From PLanc-01 sp034678485 (GTDB taxonomy: Bacteria > Planctomycetota > Phycisphaerae > Sedimentisphaerales > Anaerobacaceae), in contig JAXDBU010000088.1 in assembly GCA_034678485.1 (NCBI GenBank), positions 1 to 64,000 on the forward strand: a stretch of DNA of 64,000 nucleotides. The letters are read 5' to 3'. The notes beneath the pieces are model-generated. The model made no database searches. It saw only the letters and a list, made by a program, of their open reading frames with translations, and was not told the origin of the DNA. The translations under genes and the position numbers were made by a program. Below, one piece after another: positions 33,564 through 42,751 of this stretch (within the stretch, counting starts at the first letter, position 1; the number at the start of each line of letters is the position of its first letter).

Positions 33564-36500
33564 TCACGGCGCCAGGCTGGCTTCGGATGTGCCGCCGTAG
33601 ACACCCATGTTGATCCGCGTGTTGACGCCCGCCCGTTCGCTCAGCGGGTCGCCTGCGGCGCAGGCGGGCTCGTCGCCCAGCGAGGCAGCGGGGTCGCCTG
33701 CGTCGATGCAGGGGCTCGTGGTCTCGTTCCACGCCCAGTCTCCGACCGAGACATCCCAGGACCAGCCCAGGCTCTGGAGGTGGTAGTCGCCCGGCGTAGG
33801 CCAGGCGCCGCGAGCCAGGAAGAGCGGATCGACGTCGAGATTGCCTGTGTCCTGCCAGCCGCCCTGGACGTCGCTGTACGTCACGCTGGACTTCGCGGGA
33901 AGCTCGGCCGCCAGATTCGTGCCGCCGGAATTCTCATCGTTGAAGTAGAGAATCGAGTTGGTGACCATGGCCTGAACGGCGCTGACGCCCGCGCCGAGGT
34001 TGTCGGCGACGGTGCAGTTCTCCAGGGTCGGATATCCGCTGTCGATACCCATCTTGCGGTTGGCCGCGATGATGCAGTTGCGGAAGGTGCCGTAGTTGCG
34101 TAGGACATTGCGGCTCTCGCGATGGGCCCACATCTCGACGCCTGTGGCGTTGCCCACGATCCGGCAACCGCGGAAGGTGGGGTCGCCCTCGTTCCAGATC
34201 TTCACCCCGGCACAGCCGTTGTCCGCGATCGTGCAGTTCTCGATGCTGGGGGCGGCGCCGGCACAGAAGACGCCGTAGCTGCCGCCTGCGATGGTGAAGC
34301 CGGTGAAGACACAGTCGGCGGTCTCGCCATCGGCAAAAGTCACGAGCCGGCCTGTGCCCGTGATGACCGTGGCCGCCCGGACCGTCGGGTCTTCGGGGTC
34401 GGTGGAGGTCAGGGTCAGACTCTTGCCCTTCAGACGGATCTTCTCCGCATACGTCCCCGGCGGAACCGAGATCGTGTCGCCCGCTGCGGCCATATCGACG
34501 GCGTGCTGGATGTAGTCGTGGCACGTTCGGGTCGTGAGGTTCCGGATGGGACCACTCGTCACGCTGTAGCCGAAATCGAACGTTACACCTTGGACGGACT
34601 CGTAGTACCACCATACTAGCGTGGAGCCATCCAGCCTGGGTCTGGCGCCGTAGTGCCATCCCGACGAGTCGAGCGCGACCGGGGCATACTCCCGCGTGAG
34701 ACAGTACAGATAGATCGAGCCCGTATCAATGCTGCGGCCACTGACGAAGGCAACTACCGCGCCGTCGATGTCCGGCTGGGTCTGAGGTCCGGAGCCTACG
34801 TAGACCTCGAACTCCCGAATGTGGTTCGGATCAGAGAGGTCCGCACCATAGATGTCGCCGGAGTCGTTGCGCTCGTCGGTCCAGACGACCGTGCGCCCCG
34901 AGATCGACGGGTCGCTCTGCGCACCCGAAGCGGTGCAGATCGGGAAGACGCGAATCGCGGCCAGGTCCGAGATGTCCGCACCGTAGATGTCGCCGTCGGC
35001 CTCCCAGACCACCAGATCGCCGCAGATGTCAACCGGCGCCGTGTAAGCGTCGTCGAAGTCTTCGTAGGGATACGGGGCGCCGTGGCCCACCCGCTCGGCG
35101 ATCGTGAAATACGTCGGCTTGGCGATATTCGTGACATCGGCGCCGCAGATACTGTAAGGCGTCTGGTCGTACTGGGAAGTATCGCCGGTATTCACGCCGC
35201 GGTAGTGCAGCCAGACGGCTTTGGTGCCGGAGATGGCCGGGTAGCCATAGGAGTCAGTGCCCGTGCCGGCCCGCAGGGTGCGCACCATGCGAGTCACCAG
35301 ATCGGCGGCCACGACGCTCGTGCAGATGGGCTGATAGGCGCCCTCGGGGCCGGTCGTCCAGATAACCACGTCGCCGTCGATCTCGGGCATCGTGTCCGTC
35401 GCCTGCGACTGGAGCGTGTCGATCCGCCCGGTCTCGAGGTCCATGCACTCGATCGACCAGGAGGAATCATAGTAATCGCCTGCGCTGTAGACGAGCTTGG
35501 CGCCGGAGACCGTGGGGTATCGCCTGTAGTAGGAGTCCTCGCTGGTCGGGATGGACAACTCCTGCTGCCCGCCGGCGTACCGGGCGGTCTCGATCCGCAC
35601 GGTATCGGCTTCGCTGGTCGTGAACCCATCGCTGACCACCAGCTCGAAGACGTAGGCGCCGGGCTCGTTGCACTCGAAATACAGGGTCGAAGGTTCGATG
35701 CCATAGCGTGCAACCAGTTCCGGATCGATCTGGTAGAACGAGACCGACGGTCCCTCGATCTGCGTCCACGTATAAGTCAGCTCGTCCGGCGGATCGGCAT
35801 CGGAGGAGCCGGAGCCGTCGAGTTCGACGAAACCGGGGATCAGCCAGAGCCTGTCCGGTCCCGCGTCGGCAATCGGCGCCGCGTTGCCGACCACCACGAG
35901 CACGCTGTCGGCGCCGCTGGTGTACTGACCGTCGCCCACAACCAGCTCGAACACATACCACCCTTCGGCCGGGGGCGTGAACACAGGCCGCTCGTTCGTC
36001 GCATCGCTCAACTCGCCCACTTCACCTTGCGTTTGCTGCCACTGGTAGCTCTTGCTGCCGTTCGGATCGGAGAAATAGCTGCCGGTGCCGTCGAGGGTAA
36101 TCGGTTGCGGCGCCAGCGCGTGCTGATCACCCCCTGCGTTGGCCAGGGGTTTGACGTAGCCCACGAACTCGTCGAAGCCGATGTCCACGATCAAGGCATA
36201 GACGCGCGGATCGCCGTCGAGGTCCGTGGCGGTCTGTCCGGTCACCACGTTCGGATCGCCCGCGCTGATGCAGGGCGAACCCTCCTGGATGCGGAAGTTG
36301 TTCATCGCCGCGTTGACGAACTTCGGGTCCGCGGAGATGTTGCCATAGCGACCGGTCCAATCCGCGGTCTCGTCCCAGATGCTCTCATTGGTCGATGGGT
36401 CATCCGCGACATAGTTGCCGGGCGAGTTGTTGCAGACGTTATTGAACCGGATCAGATCATCGTGCGCGCGATAGTGGAAGATGCCGCCGCCCGACTTGGC

Positions 36501-37316
36501 CCCGTAGATCACGTTGTTGGCCACCGCGCTGACCGGCGAACCCTCGCCGAAATAGGCGTAGACGTTGCCGCCGAGGCCGGAGTCGGGGTCCTTGCTCACG
36601 TCGTTGTTGGCGATCGTGTTGTTGATGAGATAGCAGTAGCCGGCGTAGACGCCGCCGCCGGAGCCTGCGGAGTTGTTGTAGATGACATTGTTGGAGACCA
36701 CGGTGCTGCTCGATGCGTAGATACCGCCGCCGTAGTAGGCAGAGTTGTTGTAGACCATGTTGTGGGTGATGATGGCGCCACCGCCCCAGCAGCAGATGCC
36801 GCCCCCCACGGAGTAGATGTACTCGTAGTTCGTCCCGTCATCCGTCTCGGAGTACGGCCCGTGGTTCCTGGTGATGACGCAGTGACTGATCGTGGGCGTC
36901 GCGTTGGAGGAGAAGACGCCCCCGCCGCAGAACTCCCGGTAGCGGTAGGTGTCGCTGCCATACGAGCTGACGAGCGTCCCGGTGCCGCCGGTGATGGTGA
37001 AACCCGTCAGGACGGCATCCCTGGTCTCGTTGTTCTCGAAGGTCACCGCAGTGCCTTCCCCGTCGGCGTTGATGATCGTATAGTTGACGATGCTCCGATC
37101 ATTCGGATTGGTGCTGGTGACCGTGATGTTTTTTCCGCTGAAGTTGATCGTCTCGTAGTACACGCCCGGACTGACGATGACCGTGTCGCCGTCGTTGCTG
37201 TCGCTGATGGCCTGCTGGATCGATGGACAGTCGCTGGGCACTCGGAGTTCAGCCGCCGACGACAGCGAACCTGCCAGTGCAGACAGAAGGACCCCCAACC
37301 GGATTGCTCTACTCAT
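33564..37316 (-). CDS. Giant secreted beta-helix / PKD / propeller protein
   Basis: About 1250 residues. ATG at 37316 is preceded by an AGGGAAAGGG tract and opens a signal peptide (V-L-L-S-A-L-A-G-S-L-S-S-A-A-E). Residues ~30-390 are a right-handed parallel beta-helix (I-Q-Q-A-I-S-D-S-N-D-G-D-T-V-I-V entry, then N-V-I-Y-N-N rungs). ~395-580 are two PKD-like domains (L-D-G-T-G-S-Y, L-D-G-S-G-S-S-D). ~590-935 resemble a TolB-like propeller (I-S-G-T-K-A-V-W, V-V-W-T-D-E-R-N-D). A second beta-helix closes it, ending M-G-V-Y-G-G-T-S-E-A. The frame stays open upstream to 38318, but that part lies antisense to the next gene and has no export signal. It is likely a surface or polysaccharide-binding protein. 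No catalytic residues or C-terminal anchor were recognised. Confidence 0.82.
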   Translation of the reverse strand: MSRAIRLGVLLSALAGSLSSAAELRVPSDCPSIQQAISDSNDGDTVIVSPGVYYETINFSGKNITVTSTNPNDRSIVNYTIINADGEGTAVTFENNETRDAVLTGFTITGGTGTLVSSYGSDTYRYREFCGGGVFSSNATPTISHCVITRNHGPYSETDDGTNYEYIYSVGGGICCWGGGAIITHNMVYNNSAYYGGGIYASSSTVVSNNVIYNNSAGSGGGVYAGYCYLINNTIANNDVSKDPDSGLGGNVYAYFGEGSPVSAVANNVIYGAKSGGGIFHYRAHDDLIRFNNVCNNSPGNYVADDPSTNESIWDETADWTGRYGNISADPKFVNAAMNNFRIQEGSPCISAGDPNVVTGQTATDLDGDPRVYALIVDIGFDEFVGYVKPLANAGGDQHALAPQPITLDGTGSYFSDPNGSKSYQWQQTQGEVGELSDATNERPVFTPPAEGWYVFELVVGDGQYTSGADSVLVVVGNAAPIADAGPDRLWLIPGFVELDGSGSSDADPPDELTYTWTQIEGPSVSFYQIDPELVARYGIEPSTLYFECNEPGAYVFELVVSDGFTTSEADTVRIETARYAGGQQELSIPTSEDSYYRRYPTVSGAKLVYSAGDYYDSSWSIECMDLETGRIDTLQSQATDTMPEIDGDVVIWTTGPEGAYQPICTSVVAADLVTRMVRTLRAGTGTDSYGYPAISGTKAVWLHYRGVNTGDTSQYDQTPYSICGADVTNIAKPTYFTIAERVGHGAPYPYEDFDDAYTAPVDICGDLVVWEADGDIYGADISDLAAIRVFPICTASGAQSDPSISGRTVVWTDERNDSGDIYGADLSDPNHIREFEVYVGSGPQTQPDIDGAVVAFVSGRSIDTGSIYLYCLTREYAPVALDSSGWHYGARPRLDGSTLVWWYYESVQGVTFDFGYSVTSGPIRNLTTRTCHDYIQHAVDMAAAGDTISVPPGTYAEKIRLKGKSLTLTSTDPEDPTVRAATVITGTGRLVTFADGETADCVFTGFTIAGGSYGVFCAGAAPSIENCTIADNGCAGVKIWNEGDPTFRGCRIVGNATGVEMWAHRESRNVLRNYGTFRNCIIAANRKMGIDSGYPTLENCTVADNLGAGVSAVQAMVTNSILYFNDENSGGTNLAAELPAKSSVTYSDVQGGWQDTGNLDVDPLFLARGAWPTPGDYHLQSLGWSWDVSVGDWAWNETTSPCIDAGDPAASLGDEPACAAGDPLSERAGVNTRINMGVYGGTSEASLAP

Positions 37317-37482
37317 GTGGTATACCCTTTCCCTCACTTGCGGGCCGTTCGCCCAAGCCACAACCGTGGACACGCGGCTACACGGCAAGCGCCTTGTCCT
37401 TTTTTCACTCGAAACCGGCCTCTTGTGCCATAGGATTCTCATTATTATGACGCACGCGAAGACGTTTCGTTGCAGCTTCTGA

Positions 37483-37510
37483 TTGAAGAATGGCTCAAAT
37501 TCCGGATAAT
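37483..37510 (+). promoter_or_regulatory. Candidate promoter of the FAD oxidoreductase gene
   Basis: TTGAAG (37483-37488), a 16-base spacer and GATAAT (37505-37510), about 40 bases before the ATG at 37557. It lies in the 240-base divergent region shared with the beta-helix gene. Confidence 0.45.
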
Positions 37511-37556
37511 CGTGGCATGAAGCAAAGTCCAGGACACATTTGGAAAGGACACGATC

Positions 37557-40500
37557 ATGCGGGAATGCTTGCGAGCGGGGTCGGTGCTGTTGGTCTGTGG
37601 ACTGGGGTTCCTGGCCGGGTGCTCGCGACTCTTCGTCCGCGACGAGGCCAATCCCCCCTCGGTGTGGCCCATCTCGGGCGACGCGGTCGCGGAGTCCGCT
37701 CGGGAGATCCCGGTTCTCTATGACGTGGACGTCCTCGTCGTCGGGGGAAGCTCGGGTGCTGTTGCGGCGGCCGTTGCGGCGGCCCAGGACGGCGCCAGGG
37801 TGTTCTTGGCTGCCCCCAGGCCGTATCTTGGCGAAGATATCTGCGGCACGTACCGCCTGTGGTTGAAGCCGGATGAAGAGCCGACTTCCCCACTGGCGGC
37901 GGCTCTCTTTGCCGAACCCGAGGTGGCCTTTCCGCCGCGGAACACGATCCCCTTCACATATGAAACCGATGTCGAGTCCTCGGCGCCCCACACAGACTCG
38001 GCCGGCCTGGAGGGATTGCGGGACGGCAAATGGCACAGCGCTCCTTCGCAGAGCGTCCAGTACAACAGCGATGTGGACATCGTCGTCGATCTGGGGCGCG
38101 AGCAGTCCGTCGCCAAGGCCCACCTGATGGTCTATCAGCGCGACGATGAGTTCGAAGTGGCGGATGTCACCCTCTGGGCGTGTAACGACGGGCACCAATG
38201 GCGACAACTCGCCGTCATCGCCAACAAGCAGTTGGGACAAGGCGCCTTCGAAGGAACCGCCATCGACCTGTCCGCTCCAATCGACCAGAAGACTCGCTAC
38301 CTGCGATTCACCGTCCACAAGACGCCCGAAGCCAAGCGTGTCCTTCTGGGAGAGATCGTTCTGGAGGACCGGCAGATGGAGGCCGCCCGGCCGACGTACC
38401 GACTGCCACCCACGCCGATGCAGGTCAAGCGGCTCCTCGACGACGCCCTGCTCAACGCAGGCGTCCGATTCCTCTACGGTTGCTATGCGACCGAGCTACT
38501 GCTGGATCGCAAGGGCCGTCTCGCAGGGATCGTCATGGCCAACCGCTCCGGCCGGCAGGCGGTCCAAGCCAGAGTGATTGTCGATGCCACCCCACAGGCT
38601 CTCGTCGCCCGGATGGCCGGCGCGCGATTCGAGACCTCGCCGCCCGGCACGCGGGCATTCAAACGAATCGTCATCGGCGGCGGACCCGGCGACACGCCGA
38701 ACGTCCACGCGGCACAATTGCCGACCCCGGTCTACGGCACCGACGGCAAGATCTACCAGGCGGTCGAGTACTCGCTCAATCCTCCAATGAAAGACGCCTC
38801 TTTCGCATGCCACGCCCAGGCCGAACAGATCGCTCGGGACATGACCTGGCATCCTCAGCAGGTGGACGCCTCCGAAGAACTGTTCGAGATTCCGCCGGAT
38901 CGCATCAAGGGCGAGGGCACACTGTGCTGCGACTGGCCGGGCGCCGACAAGGTCGATCTCAGCATCTTCCGCCCGAGCCGAATGAAGCGACTCTACGTCC
39001 TGTCCGGCTACGCCGACGTATCGCGCCGGGCGGTGGACGAATTGCTCAGACCCCTGGAACTGATGCGGGTCGGCGAGCGGATCGGCGTGGCCGCATCGAG
39101 CGAAGCCAGGACCATCGCCCCTGCGCACCGCGTCGCAGTGCAGAAGCGGACGGGCGAGGTGGTTGCGAAAGGCGACATCCGCGACGACCCGGCGTGGATG
39201 CGGATCGGACGAGATAACGCCACGGTCCGAGCCGATGCGAGCGTGCTGCCGGTGCTCGGGCAATACGACGTGGTGGTCGTGGGCGGCGGCACGGGCGGCG
39301 CCCCCGCCGGCATCGCGGCGGCCCGCCAGGGCGCCAGGACGCTCGTCGTCGAGTACCTCCACGGCCTCGGCGGCGTCGGCACGCTGGGCTTGATCGGCAA
39401 CTACTACTACGGCTACCGCGAAGGCTTCACGAAGGAACTGGATCAAGGCCTGATCGCACTGGGCGGTGAAGCCGCGGGCAAACCGGGCCAGCCGTGGAAC
39501 ACGCAGGTCAAGATCGAATGGTATCGCCGCGAACTCCGCAAGGCCGGCGCGGACATCTGGTACGGCGTCCTCGGCTGTGGCGCCTTCGTCGAGGGCAACC
39601 AGGTCAAAGGCGTCGTGGTCGCCACGCCGGAAGGCCGCGGAGTGGTCCTCGCGAAGGCGGTCGTGGATTCCACCGGCAGCGCTACGATCGCAGCCGCCGC
39701 GGGAGCGGAGACCCTCTACACCACCGGCCAGCATATCGCGGTCCAGGGGACCGGATTGCCCTACTGGGAGCCCGGCGCGCGGTACACGAACACCGACTTC
39801 GCCTTCATCGACGACTTGGACGTCCTGGACGCATGGCAGTCTTTCCTGGCGGCACGCAAGAAATTCGCGGATCGCTACGACCTCGGGCAGATCATCGACA
39901 CCCGCGAGCGGAGGCAGATCCTCGGGGATTTCTTCCTCTCGCCCATGGACGTCCACCTGGACCGGACGTACCCCGACTCGGTCGTTCGAGCCAGCAGCAA
40001 CTTCGACTCGCACGGGTTCACGATCCACCCGATGTTCCTGCTCAGGCCGCCGGACCACAAGGCCCTGCCCTGCTACGTCCCCTACCGCTGCCTGCTGCCC
40101 AAGGGGATCGAGGGCGTGCTCGTCACCGGCCTGGGCGTCAGCGCCCATCGGGACGTCATGCCGGTCATCCGGATGCAGCCGGACATCCAGAACCAGGGGT
40201 ATGCCGCAGGCGTCGCCGCCGCGACCGCGGTCCGCGATGGCAAGGGCCTCCGCGAGATCGACATCCGCCAGTTGCAGCGGCACCTCGTCGAGAAGGGCAA
40301 CCTGCCCGCGGAGGTCCTGACGCAATCGGACTCCTTGCCTCTGCCCAAAGAGAGAGTCGCCCAGGCGGTTCGGACCATCACGAAAGACTTCGAAGGTGTC
40401 GAAGTCCTCTTCACCCAGATCGAGGTCGCGTTGCCCCTGCTCCGCGACGCGTACAAGACCGCCTCCTCGGACCAGGACAGACTGACCTACGCCCATGTTC

Positions 40501-41042
40501 TGGGCATCCTGGGGGACGCAACCGGCGCCGAAACGCTGGCCGAAACCGTCGCGCCTCGTGAGTGGGACAAGGGCTGGAAGTACACCGGCATGGGCCAGTA
40601 CGGCATGAGTATGAGCGTTGTGGACAGCCTGATCGTCGCCCTGGGTCGGACCCGCAGCGACAAGGCGATGGAGCCCATCGTCGCCAAGGTCCGCCAGTTA
40701 GGTCCCGAGCATGAGATGTCGCACCATCGGGCGGTCGCGATGGCACTGGAGACGCTGGGCGACCCGGCTGCCGCCAAACCCCTGGCGGAACTGCTGCGAA
40801 AGCCCGACATGGCCGGCCACGCCTGGACCGACATCGACGCGGCCACCCGCGACATCCCAGCCAGCCCAGTCGATACCTCGACCCGGGAATGTTCGCTTCG
40901 AGAGCTGATCCTGGCCCGTGCCTTGTACCGCTGCGGCGACTGCGAGGGACTGGGCGAGAGCATCCTGCAGCAGTATGCGAAGGACCTGCGAGGCCACTAC
41001 GCCCGGCACGCCTTGGCGATTCTCGACGAGAAGAAAGAGTGA
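37557..41042 (+). CDS. Lipoprotein with two FAD-dependent oxidoreductase domains and HEAT-like tail
   Basis: 1161 residues. A perfect lipobox L-A-G-C at about residues 19-22 marks a lipoprotein; AAAGGA precedes the ATG. The first FAD Rossmann motif is V-L-V-V-G-G-S-S-G-A near residue 60. A discoidin-like insertion (~125-280: V-D-L-G-R-E-Q-S, W-R-Q-L-A-V, Y-L-R-F-T-V) interrupts the first enzyme domain. A second complete FAD motif, V-V-V-V-G-G-G-T-G-G, is at ~571, with G-L-G-G-V-G-T-L-G-L after it. Residues ~935-1160 are helical repeats, HEAT-like. Single-domain members of this family (FAD-dependent oxidoreductase, PF12831 type) are common in planctomycetes next to sugar genes. The substrate is unknown; oxidation of an extracytoplasmic sugar is a guess. 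Confidence 0.82.
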   Translation: MRECLRAGSVLLVCGLGFLAGCSRLFVRDEANPPSVWPISGDAVAESAREIPVLYDVDVLVVGGSSGAVAAAVAAAQDGARVFLAAPRPYLGEDICGTYRLWLKPDEEPTSPLAAALFAEPEVAFPPRNTIPFTYETDVESSAPHTDSAGLEGLRDGKWHSAPSQSVQYNSDVDIVVDLGREQSVAKAHLMVYQRDDEFEVADVTLWACNDGHQWRQLAVIANKQLGQGAFEGTAIDLSAPIDQKTRYLRFTVHKTPEAKRVLLGEIVLEDRQMEAARPTYRLPPTPMQVKRLLDDALLNAGVRFLYGCYATELLLDRKGRLAGIVMANRSGRQAVQARVIVDATPQALVARMAGARFETSPPGTRAFKRIVIGGGPGDTPNVHAAQLPTPVYGTDGKIYQAVEYSLNPPMKDASFACHAQAEQIARDMTWHPQQVDASEELFEIPPDRIKGEGTLCCDWPGADKVDLSIFRPSRMKRLYVLSGYADVSRRAVDELLRPLELMRVGERIGVAASSEARTIAPAHRVAVQKRTGEVVAKGDIRDDPAWMRIGRDNATVRADASVLPVLGQYDVVVVGGGTGGAPAGIAAARQGARTLVVEYLHGLGGVGTLGLIGNYYYGYREGFTKELDQGLIALGGEAAGKPGQPWNTQVKIEWYRRELRKAGADIWYGVLGCGAFVEGNQVKGVVVATPEGRGVVLAKAVVDSTGSATIAAAAGAETLYTTGQHIAVQGTGLPYWEPGARYTNTDFAFIDDLDVLDAWQSFLAARKKFADRYDLGQIIDTRERRQILGDFFLSPMDVHLDRTYPDSVVRASSNFDSHGFTIHPMFLLRPPDHKALPCYVPYRCLLPKGIEGVLVTGLGVSAHRDVMPVIRMQPDIQNQGYAAGVAAATAVRDGKGLREIDIRQLQRHLVEKGNLPAEVLTQSDSLPLPKERVAQAVRTITKDFEGVEVLFTQIEVALPLLRDAYKTASSDQDRLTYAHVLGILGDATGAETLAETVAPREWDKGWKYTGMGQYGMSMSVVDSLIVALGRTRSDKAMEPIVAKVRQLGPEHEMSHHRAVAMALETLGDPAAAKPLAELLRKPDMAGHAWTDIDAATRDIPASPVDTSTRECSLRELILARALYRCGDCEGLGESILQQYAKDLRGHYARHALAILDEKKE

Positions 41043-41125
41043 ATCAGATGGGCGCCGGCGGACCGCTTTCGTGATCGGTCATGCCGGAAAGTCGGCTCGC
41101 CCGTGTCAGATGATAGGGTCCGTCG

Positions 41126-42598
41126 ATGTGCAGAGGAAGGCTGAGCTTGCTGGCTGCGATGTGGCTTTCAGCTCTGGCGTGCGGCCGCGTCATTGCGCAG
41201 TCCGCCCCCAATGAGGTTCTCGCTGCGCCGGAAGCGTTCGAACACGTGGCCAGCGAGTTGTGGAATCGGAAGATCGTGGCGCTGGCCGATTTCGCACATG
41301 AGAATGCGTATCCCTTCTACAGCCTGACGCAGGTCCTGTCCAACTGGCTGGATCTGACCGCGGATAAGAGCGTGTCGCTCGTCCTGGTGTTGGAGGAGAC
41401 CAGCCAGACCGCCGAGATTCTCCAGGACTACGTCCGCACAGGACACGCAGAGCCCATCCTGAGCCATCTGCTGCCCTACACGTCTCTCGAGCGTCTGGAG
41501 TTCTACCAGGAGTTGCGCGATTTCAACCTTCGGATCGAACGTGTCAACGAAGGATCGAGCGAGGACCGACGCATCCACTTCAGTATCCAGGGCTTCGAGC
41601 CTTTCAGCGCGTTTGCGTCGGCCGACGGCGCCGAGTTGCCCTATTCTTCCGCTGGCCAAGCCGGCGACGTGGCCAACGAAAGAGACCGACGAGTGGTGGC
41701 CGGGCTCACGGCTCACCTCAAGGATCATCCCTCCGATCAGGCGCTTGTCTTCTATGGCATGGATCACCTGGGGATTCGCCCGACCCGGCAATCCTGGGCC
41801 CAGCGGATGTTCGGATCATCTCAGCAATGGGAGCCCTTAGGCTACCTGCTGAGAAAGCAGTTGGGAGAGCAGTTCCTGAGCGTCGCCCAGGCGCCCTTGC
41901 CCCCTGCCGTTCGCGACCCGCGCAACCCATACCACGCTCTGACGAGCAGGAACGTCATTCTCCGATCTGCGGACATCCCGTGGGAGGTGCGGGGGATCGA
42001 TCCGGGCAACTTCGACGCGGTGATCTTCCTGAACACGCCGACCATCGACGAGGTGCACCTGCTCCGGCACATCTGCAGCCGGCGGGTGGTGGACTGCGCC
42101 GTCGAGAGACTGGCCGCCAACGAGGGACAGAAGCCCAACGCCTTCGCCGGTACGCTCGCCGGCCGCACCAGGGATTCTCTGCAACTGCTGACGGGGCAGG
42201 AGTTCGAGACCGCCGCGCAGTGGCGACAGTGGCTTTCGGAGAATCCCTATGACGGGCTTGCCCGTTCGGATTCCGATGCGTTCGCCGAAGTCGTGCGCCG
42301 GGAGTGTTGCCAGCCCATGGACCGCGGTCGTAGTGCCTGGCTCGCGAGTCTGGGCTTGCCGCCGGCGATCTATGGGAGACAGCAGCAGATCACGCCCCAG
42401 GAGTGGCGCAGCACCACGTGGAAGGGATTGTTCCCGCGGGTGCGATTCCTTCAGTGTATCGGCATCTGCTGGGTCGGCTACCCCGCGGAGAAGGAGAAGG
42501 CCAGGGAGTACCTCGTCCAGTTCACCGGCAAGACGTTCGAGAACCCGCCGATGTACCTGAAATGGTATCGACGGGAGTGCCTGAAACTGGCGTACTGA
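41126..42598 (+). CDS. Exported protein of unknown function (erythromycin-esterase/ChaN-like?)
   Basis: 490 residues. A signal peptide (L-L-A-A-M-W-L-S-A-L-A-C-G-R-V-I-A-Q-S) is visible. The mature start, K-I-V-A-L-A-D-F-A-H-E-N near residue 50, and a V-L-V-L-E-E strand near 90 recall the beta-strand/His/Glu pattern of erythromycin-esterase-like and ChaN-like proteins. V-F-Y-G-M-D-H-L-G near 210 would be the later His strand. This similarity is weak and read by eye only. The C-terminal 200 residues are unrecognised, with several Cys (E-C-C-Q, Q-C-I-G-I-C). It lies 84 bases after the FAD oxidoreductase, on the same strand, and may be cotranscribed. Confidence 0.65.
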   Translation: MCRGRLSLLAAMWLSALACGRVIAQSAPNEVLAAPEAFEHVASELWNRKIVALADFAHENAYPFYSLTQVLSNWLDLTADKSVSLVLVLEETSQTAEILQDYVRTGHAEPILSHLLPYTSLERLEFYQELRDFNLRIERVNEGSSEDRRIHFSIQGFEPFSAFASADGAELPYSSAGQAGDVANERDRRVVAGLTAHLKDHPSDQALVFYGMDHLGIRPTRQSWAQRMFGSSQQWEPLGYLLRKQLGEQFLSVAQAPLPPAVRDPRNPYHALTSRNVILRSADIPWEVRGIDPGNFDAVIFLNTPTIDEVHLLRHICSRRVVDCAVERLAANEGQKPNAFAGTLAGRTRDSLQLLTGQEFETAAQWRQWLSENPYDGLARSDSDAFAEVVRRECCQPMDRGRSAWLASLGLPPAIYGRQQQITPQEWRSTTWKGLFPRVRFLQCIGICWVGYPAEKEKAREYLVQFTGKTFENPPMYLKWYRRECLKLAY

Positions 42599-42751
42599 CG
42601 AGAGTGTCCCGACAACCTCGCAGGTGTCATGCCGCAGATATGTGGCCTGAACGATCTGAGAAAGCAAAGGGTAGACAGACGGGTCCTCACAGACTACCAT
42701 GTGCACTACGACACAAGTGAATATGGAAACAAGGTCTATGGAGGTATGCAG

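Noticed and set aside
34653..37433. 926-codon open frame antisense to the giant beta-helix protein
   Set aside because: No signal peptide, domain or ribosome site; the sense strand reads as clear beta-helix, PKD and propeller modules. Long antisense frames are expected in GC-rich genes.
37317..38318. N-terminal extension of the beta-helix protein
   Set aside because: Open in frame but antisense to the FAD oxidoreductase gene; the signal peptide and ribosome site at 37316 define the start.
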